Positions 6,884 through 12,066 of a DNA stretch of 12,066 nucleotides are shown in pieces. Position numbers and translations under genes: made by a program. Each line of letters opens with the position of its first letter. The first letter of the stretch is position 1. The DNA is from an uncultured Neisseriaceae bacterium. GTDB taxonomy: Bacteria > Pseudomonadota > Gammaproteobacteria > Burkholderiales > UBA11063. A model generated the notes under the pieces. It was not told where the DNA came from, did no database searches, and saw nothing but the letters and a program-made list of their open reading frames with translations. The DNA lies in assembly GCA_937952895.1 (NCBI GenBank), contig CALFYC010000067.1, forward strand, positions 1 through 12,066, in the 5' to 3' direction.

Positions 6884-7580
6884 TAAACCTTAATTTAATA
6901 ACCATAATCAAAGCTTCAAGAAAAATCTTAGATGACATTTTAGATTGACCAACTCGGCGATCTTCAAAAATAATTGGGACTTCTTTAATTTTAAACTTAT
7001 GTAAGAAGGTTTTATATGTAGTTTCAATTTGAAATGAATAACCATTTGATCTTAAATTATTCACATTTATTGTTTCTAATACTTCACGCCTAAAACATTT
7101 AAATCCACCAGTTAAATCACGAATGGACAAACCTAGAACTATTCTAGAATATAAACTACCGCCCACACTAATGCATTTACGAATAAAGCCCCAGTTAACC
7201 ACTCCACCGCCTTTAACATAGCGGCTACCTAAAACTAAATCATTAGTTTTAATTTCTTCTAAAAATACCGGTAAATATTTTGGATTATGGGAAAAATCTG
7301 CATCCATTTGCATAATTACATCATATTTACGCGTAATACCCCAATTAAATCCAGCAACATAGGCAGTTCCTAAACCTAATTTACCCGCACGTTTTAGTAA
7401 AAATAAGCGATTTGTAAATTTTTCTTGAGCTAAATCTTCAACAATTTCATACGTTTTATCCGGAGAGTTATCATCAATTACCAATACATTAGCTTGTGGC
7501 ACAAAATTAAACACCTCATCTAATATTGCTGCAATATTTTCTTTCTCATTATATGTTGCAATTAGAACCAGAACTCTCAT
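6870..7580 (-). CDS. GT2 family polyprenyl-phosphate sugar synthase (DPM1-like)
   Basis: The 236-residue soluble enzyme would transfer a sugar from a nucleotide sugar to undecaprenyl phosphate at the cytoplasmic face, giving the donor used by GT39 enzymes. The GT-A fold is clear: ATYNEKENI (8-16), DDNSPD with Asp36-Asp37 for nucleotide binding, KLGLGTAY (67-74), the metal-binding MDADFSH (92-98), LGSRYVKGGG (117-126), DLTGGFKCFRREVLE (155-169), GYSFQIE (180-186) and DRRVGQSKMS (207-216). It has no C-terminal membrane segments, unlike ArnC/GtrB, and resembles the minimal DPM1 and Francisella FlmF type. AAAGGG lies about 7 bases before the ATG. It sits between two GT39 genes, 40 bases after one and overlapping the other. 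The sugar is unknown: mannose, GalNAc and GlcNAc are all possible. Confidence 0.92.
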   Translation of the reverse strand: MRVLVLIATYNEKENIAAILDEVFNFVPQANVLVIDDNSPDKTYEIVEDLAQEKFTNRLFLLKRAGKLGLGTAYVAGFNWGITRKYDVIMQMDADFSHNPKYLPVFLEEIKTNDLVLGSRYVKGGGVVNWGFIRKCISVGGSLYSRIVLGLSIRDLTGGFKCFRREVLETINVNNLRSNGYSFQIETTYKTFLHKFKIKEVPIIFEDRRVGQSKMSSKIFLEALIMVIKLRFNGKK

Positions 7581-7620
7581 ATTTAACCCTTTAAAATTAA
7601 TTTAATATATTCATTATGAA

Positions 7621-9009
7621 TTAATTATTTGCTTCATAAATATATAATTCTTTAGACATTACTCGATTTACAAATTTTGGAGATGCAACTAATTTAACAT
7701 TTTTAAAATAAGCATATAAATTTTCCCAATCAGTCTGGCTATCGCAAATATAGACAGCCTTATTAATTGGGTAATTCAAGCGATCATTCCAATATTTATA
7801 TTGATTTACAAATTTAAATTGGTTTGGCACATATACTTTATTATCCAGATAATACCATACTTTTGATGCCCCACCATAATCACAAGCCAAAATAATTGTA
7901 TCTGCTGTTATATAAGGTTTTGCTTGATTCAGCATTTGCTTACTCCCAAAAAACACATTTAACCATGGTGCATTTATCTTACTTGGCATTAAATATAACG
8001 GCTCTTTTGCAACCACCATAATTACTAAAATCAGTCCCACACTTAAACGATAAACCCATTTATTTTGAGTAATATCCAACATATATGCTAAAAAAATAAT
8101 CCCTAAAATATAACTAGGGGCTGCCCAATTACCCTCCATATGCTTAAATAAACTACAAAATGTAAAAAAAACAAAGACAAATAATGAAGGCCAAAGTAAA
8201 AAAGCTAAACGTGAATCAAAAGAACCTTTATGATAAAATTTAATTAAATAAACAACTAAGCCTAAAAAAATGCATGGCCCGGTTATCAATATTTGAGCTC
8301 CCAAATAATCAAATAAGGTAGCAAAACTTATATGGTGATCACCACCTGTACCATGATTAATCTGGAATAAAAAAGATACCCACTGATGTTGATAATTCCA
8401 AATAATAACCGGCGTAAATACTATTATAGACAGTATGAATGCTAAATAAACATCTTTTTTAGCCAAAATATTTCGATAATCTTTTGAGGTTAGTAAAAAC
8501 AAAAATAAACCTGGGAAAACCAGCAATGCAGTGTATTTAGATAATAATGCAGACCCTGCAAAAATTCCAGCGAAATAAATATTAGAAACCTTGTTTTCAA
8601 ATACTCCGACATAAAAACAATATACCGTTAAAGTCCAAAACATAACCAAAGGACTATCTGGCGTCATGATAAACCCAACACCTTCGAGCATTGGCCAGGA
8701 TATAGCTAATAAAAGCGTAATTTCTGCGACTTTTTGATTAAACATTTTATTCGCTAATTTATACATATAAATCGCCGTAATAACCATACAAACAAGAGCA
8801 GGAAGTCGCACAAAAAATTCTGAACGACCTAAAAAATGAAATAACCAAATCATATAAGCAACCATCGGTGGATGATCAAAATAGGATAAAGATAAATTCT
8901 GACTCCACACCCAATAGTATGCCTCATCGTAGTGCAAATCTAAATTAGCATTAAAATAAGCATTAATTAATACGATTAAACCAAAAAAAATCCATACTTT
9001 CTTATTCAC
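7621..9009 (-). CDS. ArnT-like GT39 family membrane glycosyltransferase (second paralogue)
   Basis: The 462-residue multi-pass protein has the usual GT39 signatures: Asp28-Glu29 in HYDEAYYW in the first periplasmic loop, YFDHPP (43-48), TPDSPL with Asp118, LSKYTA (156-161), WNYQHQWVSFLFQ (204-216) and NWAAPSY (294-300). About ten hydrophobic segments precede a soluble C-terminal domain of some 125 residues, shorter than in its paralogue. It starts with GTG at 9009, inside the last codons of the PAP2 gene (8-base overlap), with an AAAGG about 10 bases upstream. Translation is therefore probably coupled to the phosphatase. The expected role is moving a polyprenyl-phosphate-linked sugar, likely made by the GT2 enzyme 40 bases downstream, onto lipid A, another glycan or protein. 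The two paralogues may use different donors or acceptors. Confidence 0.88.
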   Translation of the reverse strand: MNKKVWIFFGLIVLINAYFNANLDLHYDEAYYWVWSQNLSLSYFDHPPMVAYMIWLFHFLGRSEFFVRLPALVCMVITAIYMYKLANKMFNQKVAEITLLLAISWPMLEGVGFIMTPDSPLVMFWTLTVYCFYVGVFENKVSNIYFAGIFAGSALLSKYTALLVFPGLFLFLLTSKDYRNILAKKDVYLAFILSIIVFTPVIIWNYQHQWVSFLFQINHGTGGDHHISFATLFDYLGAQILITGPCIFLGLVVYLIKFYHKGSFDSRLAFLLWPSLFVFVFFTFCSLFKHMEGNWAAPSYILGIIFLAYMLDITQNKWVYRLSVGLILVIMVVAKEPLYLMPSKINAPWLNVFFGSKQMLNQAKPYITADTIILACDYGGASKVWYYLDNKVYVPNQFKFVNQYKYWNDRLNYPINKAVYICDSQTDWENLYAYFKNVKLVASPKFVNRVMSKELYIYEANN

Positions 9010-9661
9010 AGTATGTAAACCTTTCTCTTACTTTATTGACTAAAGAAATGGCTAAATATGTAGAGACCCACACAAACATTCCGGAAAACACAACATCACT
9101 TAAGTAATGTCCACCTTGTAAGATACGAACAATCCCAACTATTACACCGCCTAAAAGACTAAGCATAAAACCCATCTTACGATAGCCCATTACAAACAAT
9201 GGCACGCCTAAGAAAAAGCCCATTGCAGCATGACCTGACGAAAAGCTATTATCTTCTACTTTTGTAATATGTGGTTGCCAAACAGGTGAATATTGATGAT
9301 TATCTCTTAATACTTGATATGGTCTTGCCCTACCCCAATGATTTTTAAATAAAGAATTAACCAATAAACCAGGTCCAATAGCTAAAGCCAAAAGCACAAT
9401 TATTGCTGAAATTCTAACACTTTTATTATTAATGCTTTTATTAATAAAAATACCAATAATTGAACTAATTACTATTCCCCAAGTAAGCCAACCTACCATT
9501 TGATAAATAAATTTACAAATAGGACTAGTCTCTCCATAAAATACTTTATGCTTTATGTCAAATGGCATAACTGCAGCTGATTTATCCAAACATGGAGAAA
9601 AGAATATAAACACAACAAATATAATAATTAAAAGTAAAAACCATTTATTTTTTACTAACAT
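9002..9661 (-). CDS. PAP2 family membrane phosphatase, LpxF-like
   Basis: The 219-residue inner-membrane protein has about five to six hydrophobic segments and all three motifs of the PAP2 lipid phosphatase family. They are Lys106-x6-Arg113-Pro114 in KNHWGRARP, SSGH at 141-144, and Arg179-x5-His185-x3-Asp189 in RILQGGHYLSDVV. The phosphohistidine nucleophile would be His185, facing the periplasm. The stretches IGPGLLVN, KNHWGRARP and QGGHYLSDVVFSGMF strongly recall Francisella LpxF, the lipid A 4'-phosphatase, from memory; undecaprenyl pyrophosphate phosphatase (PgpB/BacA-like activity) or LpxE are alternatives. It leads a run of genes with the two GT39 enzymes and GT2, which fits lipid A remodelling. 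The ATG at 9661 has GGA about 7 bases upstream. Confidence 0.85.
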   Translation of the reverse strand: MLVKNKWFLLLIIIFVVFIFFSPCLDKSAAVMPFDIKHKVFYGETSPICKFIYQMVGWLTWGIVISSIIGIFINKSINNKSVRISAIIVLLALAIGPGLLVNSLFKNHWGRARPYQVLRDNHQYSPVWQPHITKVEDNSFSSGHAAMGFFLGVPLFVMGYRKMGFMLSLLGGVIVGIVRILQGGHYLSDVVFSGMFVWVSTYLAISLVNKVRERFTYCE

Positions 9662-9678
9662 ATCAATTCCAAAACCAA

Positions 9679-9687
9679 ATTATATCA
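9679..9687 (-). promoter_or_regulatory. Possible internal promoter before the PAP2 gene
   Basis: The minus strand reads TGATATAAT, a perfect -10 (9684-9679) with the TGn extension, in the only gap above 60 bases within the glycan cluster. No good -35 is present 16-18 bases upstream. Transcription would begin near 9672, leaving only about 11 untranslated bases that still include the GGA ribosome site. It may let the PAP2-GT39-GT2-GT39 genes be expressed apart from tsaC. Confidence 0.35.
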
Positions 9688-9724
9688 TTATGCCAACTTA
9701 CAAAATTAGCAAAACCTCTCTAAA

Positions 9725-10285
9725 TTAACGCAACAATTTCTTTGTTTGCCAATTAATTATTGTTGATGGGCGCTTCATAAATGAAGTATTACCAGGCAAC
9801 ACTAAAACTTTATTCCCAAACCTACGCTTGCACTCCCGATAAGTTTTAGCCGGCGATATTTTAGAACGATTAGCAGATGTTGACACAATTGGATTATCTA
9901 AATATTTACATAATTTAAATGCTAATTTATGCTTAGAAATTCTTACTGCTAATGAATTATATTTACCTACTAAAATTTTATGCACTATCTTCTCTTGAAC
10001 CGGGAGAATGATACTAAATGCTCCAGGCCAATATTTCTTTAATTGATTCTCATCAATTTTTGTAATTGGTTTAATTAACTTATTTAAACTCTTAAATGAA
10101 TGCCCAATTACAATTAATCCCTTTTCAGAACTTCGTTGTTTAAGATTAAGTAATTTCTTAATTGCTTTATAATTAAATGGATCACATCCTAAACCAAAAC
10201 ATGATTCGGTAGCATAAGCAATAATTCCACCTCGGTTAAGATGCTCCTTCATTTTTCTTAATAATTCAATTTTATAATGCATCAT
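9725..10285 (-). CDS. tsaC: Threonylcarbamoyl-AMP synthase (YrdC/Sua5 family)
   Basis: The 186-residue cytoplasmic enzyme makes threonylcarbamoyl-AMP from threonine, bicarbonate and ATP, for t6A at position 37 of ANN-decoding tRNAs. It matches E. coli TsaC (190 residues) along its length: AYATES (23-28), FGLGCDP (30-36), LKQRSSEKGLIVI (48-60), the WPGAFSIILP run (86-95), VRIS (114-117), STSAN (135-139) and PSTII (173-177). The usual Pro of the PTE motif is Ala here. It lacks the extra C-terminal domain of Sua5. The start lies in ATGATG: the upstream gene's TGA overlaps it by four bases, and no good ribosome site is seen, so translation is probably coupled. The ATG at 10282 is the alternative. 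A tRNA-modification gene inside a glycan cluster is unusual company and probably reflects operon shuffling rather than shared function. Confidence 0.93.
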   Translation of the reverse strand: MMHYKIELLRKMKEHLNRGGIIAYATESCFGLGCDPFNYKAIKKLLNLKQRSSEKGLIVIGHSFKSLNKLIKPITKIDENQLKKYWPGAFSIILPVQEKIVHKILVGKYNSLAVRISKHKLAFKLCKYLDNPIVSTSANRSKISPAKTYRECKRRFGNKVLVLPGNTSFMKRPSTIINWQTKKLLR

Positions 10286-10881
10286 CTACGAATAATTTTT
10301 AAAATAGTTGTTACAATAATCTTAATATCTTGAGATAAACTATAGCTATTTACATATTTAACCGCAAACTCTAACTTTTGCGGTAATACTGTTTCAATAT
10401 ATAATTTTTTAGGATCCATTGCAGTTGCTAAAATATTACTCTCATCAATCATGTAGATTGAAGCCCAATCAGTAATACCCGGCTTTACTGAAAAAATAAT
10501 ATCTTTAACTTCTAAAGGATAATATGCCACATATTCAGGCACTTCAGGACGCGGACCAACTAATGACATATCACCTAAAATTACATCAATTAATTGTGGC
10601 AACTCATCTAATTTAGTCTTACGTAATAATCTACCAATTAAGGTAATCCTCTTATCACCACTAACCGTAATTTTGGGTCCTAATTGCTCAGAGTTGTTGA
10701 TCATTGTTCTAAATTTATGAATCCAAAAAATTTTAGTATATTGACCCACGCGTTGTTGTCTAAAAAACACTGGACCACTAGATGTCAATTTAATTGAAAT
10801 TGCAATTAGAATAAATAACGGAGACAGAAAAATGATACCTAGCATTGCAAAAACTATATCAAAAATTCGCTTTTGTAACAT
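10282..10881 (-). CDS. Initiating monotopic phosphoglycosyltransferase (PglC/WcaJ C-terminal type)
   Basis: The 199-residue enzyme would move a phospho-sugar from a UDP-sugar to undecaprenyl phosphate, the first step of a lipid-linked glycan (O-antigen, capsule or protein glycan). It starts with KRIFDIV and a reentrant hydrophobic helix (about 8-30) broken by Ser20-Pro21. Then come GPVFFRQQRVG (36-46), HKFRTM (55-60), KLDELPQL with the catalytic Asp92-Glu93, and GDMSLVGPRPEVPEY (103-117). There are no further N-terminal membrane helices, so it is the small PglC-like form rather than full WcaJ/WbaP. The gene begins 4 bases after the aminotransferase stop and ends inside the tsaC start. Its neighbour suggests an amino-sugar substrate such as diacetylbacillosamine, but that is inference. 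Gal, QuiNAc and GlcNAc phosphates remain possible. Confidence 0.92.
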   Translation of the reverse strand: MLQKRIFDIVFAMLGIIFLSPLFILIAISIKLTSSGPVFFRQQRVGQYTKIFWIHKFRTMINNSEQLGPKITVSGDKRITLIGRLLRKTKLDELPQLIDVILGDMSLVGPRPEVPEYVAYYPLEVKDIIFSVKPGITDWASIYMIDESNILATAMDPKKLYIETVLPQKLEFAVKYVNSYSLSQDIKIIVTTILKIIRR

Positions 10882-10885
10882 TTAT

Positions 10886-12046
10886 TTAGCCTAATATCTG
10901 TCTAACAGATTGAATCACAAAGTCCTGATCTTCACTAGTCATTTTTGTATACAAAGGTAAACTAACGGCATTTTGATAGTAATTAGTTGCATGTGGAAAA
11001 TCTGTTTCTTTTAAATTATAAGTATTTTTCCAATATGGTTGTAAGTGTAATGGAATGAAATGCACACTAGTACCAATACCCAATTCACTCATTTTTTGAA
11101 TAAATTCATCACGATTAACTGGAGAATGATTAGTTAAATTAATTACAAATAAATGCCAAGAATGGGTATCCGTATCGATATTTGTAATATCTGGCGGTAA
11201 TATAATGGGCAAATTTTTAAGTTCCATCTGATAACGTTTAGCCATACTAGATCTTTTTTGATGGAAAAAATCAGCTTTAGCTAATTGACAAATACCTAAA
11301 GAACTTGCAATATCACTTAAATTATACTTAAATCCTGGAGCAATAACCTCATAATACCACGATGGCTTAGTTGACACATAACGATCAAACGCGTCACGGT
11401 TAATTCCATGTAAACGCATAACTTTACAGCGATTAGCAATTATTGGATTTTTAGTTACAATCATTCCACCTTCGCCTGTTGTGATTGTCTTTGTAGCATA
11501 AAAACTATATACAATAGCATCTGAATCATGTCTACCAATTAAAACATCGTTAATTTTACTAGGTAAAGTGTGTGCTGCATCTTCAACAACTTTTAAATTA
11601 TGTTTTCTTGCAATATTGATAATTTGCTCCATATCACATGGAAGACCAGCAAAATGAACTGGCATAATCGCTTTAGTTTTAGAGGTGATTTTTGCTTCGA
11701 TTTTTGAGATGTCAATATTTAAGGTTTTAGGATCACAATCAACAAATACTGGATGAGCACCTAAATAACGAATAACTTCGCCAGTTGCTGTAAAGGTTAA
11801 TGTTGTAGTAATAACCTCATCATCAAGGCCTATACCACAAGCCTCTAAAGCTAAATGTAAACCAGACGTTGCGGAATTAACCGCAATTGCGGTAACATCT
11901 CCTCCAATATATTCAGCAAATTTAGTTTCAAACTCCTTAGTTCTGGGACCAGTTGTAACCCACCCTGAGCGTAAAGTTTCAGATACTAAGGATATCTCTT
12001 CTTCTCCAATATCAGGTAGAGCAAACGGTAAAAATTTTCTATTCAT
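10886..12046 (-). CDS. DegT/DnrJ/EryC1 family PLP-dependent sugar aminotransferase (ArnB/PglE-like)
   Basis: The 386-residue cytoplasmic enzyme would convert a 4-keto nucleotide sugar to the 4-amino sugar with PLP and glutamate. Visible marks are the FLPFALPDIGEEE start, SGWVTTGP (27-34), NSATSGLH for phosphate binding (57-64), EDAAH with Asp156 contacting the PLP ring nitrogen, SFYATK with the Schiff-base Lys186, TGEGGM (190-195), GFKYNLSD (238-245) and GIGTSVHFIPLH (323-334). Overall it reads much like ArnB (UDP-Ara4N synthesis), but the adjacent PglC-type transferase equally suggests a PglE-like step to a bacillosamine precursor. It begins 20 bases from the window edge without a strong Shine-Dalgarno (GAG about 9 bases upstream), so it may be coupled to a gene whose end lies at or beyond the edge. 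Family assignment is firm; the substrate is not. Confidence 0.92.
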   Translation of the reverse strand: MNRKFLPFALPDIGEEEISLVSETLRSGWVTTGPRTKEFETKFAEYIGGDVTAIAVNSATSGLHLALEACGIGLDDEVITTTLTFTATGEVIRYLGAHPVFVDCDPKTLNIDISKIEAKITSKTKAIMPVHFAGLPCDMEQIINIARKHNLKVVEDAAHTLPSKINDVLIGRHDSDAIVYSFYATKTITTGEGGMIVTKNPIIANRCKVMRLHGINRDAFDRYVSTKPSWYYEVIAPGFKYNLSDIASSLGICQLAKADFFHQKRSSMAKRYQMELKNLPIILPPDITNIDTDTHSWHLFVINLTNHSPVNRDEFIQKMSELGIGTSVHFIPLHLQPYWKNTYNLKETDFPHATNYYQNAVSLPLYTKMTSEDQDFVIQSVRQILG

Positions 12047-12066
12047 AATTTACTCAGCATTTACTA

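Noticed and set aside
1..12066. CRISPR arrays, tRNA genes, rRNA genes, prophage or defence genes
   Set aside because: No regularly spaced repeats, tRNA cloverleaf sequences, rRNA segments, integrases, or toxin-antitoxin or defence proteins were found on reading the window.

Overview
The window is AT-rich (roughly one third G+C by eye) and looks like a chromosomal segment of a gammaproteobacterium. The sdhCDAB order, full-length proteobacterial SdhA, and an apparent 6S RNA support this. The low G+C, an LpxF-like PAP2 phosphatase and ArnT-like glycosyltransferases recall host-associated lineages such as Francisella or Legionella relatives. That placement is inference from remembered protein character, not a database search. 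All protein genes lie on the minus strand. The clearest plus-strand gene is an RNA.

Region 1 (1-2675, read right to left) is the succinate dehydrogenase operon: sdhC, sdhD, sdhA and the first 143 bases of sdhB. Heme, quinone, FAD and catalytic residues are all present, so this part is ordinary.

Region 2 (2676-5254) is sparse. About 540 bases without a convincing gene separate sdhC from a terminator-like hairpin. Next comes one isolated gene with its own good promoter. It encodes an exported protein of about 413 residues with the His-Gly and Asp-Ala-Cys pattern of clan CD cysteine peptidases (caspase/legumain type). Behind it lie about 350 bases without a gene but with a perfect DnaA-box match and an inverted repeat. 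Then comes a plus-strand RNA of about 185 nt that folds like 6S RNA (ssrS) and has a TTGACA promoter and a T-run at its 3' end.

Region 3 (5255-12046, read right to left) is a tightly packed envelope-glycan cluster. It starts with a DegT/ArnB-type sugar aminotransferase and a PglC/WcaJ-type initiating phosphoglycosyltransferase. The tRNA-modification gene tsaC follows, coupled by an ATGA overlap. After a 63-base gap with an extended -10 promoter come an LpxF-like PAP2 phosphatase, a GT39 transferase, a DPM1-like polyprenyl-phosphate sugar synthase and a second GT39 transferase.

The inferred logic is as follows. The aminotransferase makes an amino sugar nucleotide, and the phosphoglycosyltransferase starts a lipid-linked glycan. 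The GT2 enzyme loads a sugar onto undecaprenyl phosphate. The two GT39 enzymes then transfer such sugars on the periplasmic side, perhaps to lipid A after the PAP2 enzyme has trimmed a phosphate. The chemistry and acceptor cannot be fixed from sequence alone. The points most worth a second look are the orphan secreted peptidase, the probable 6S RNA, the paired GT39 enzymes (one with Gly-Glu in place of the usual Asp-Glu), and tsaC embedded in a glycan operon.
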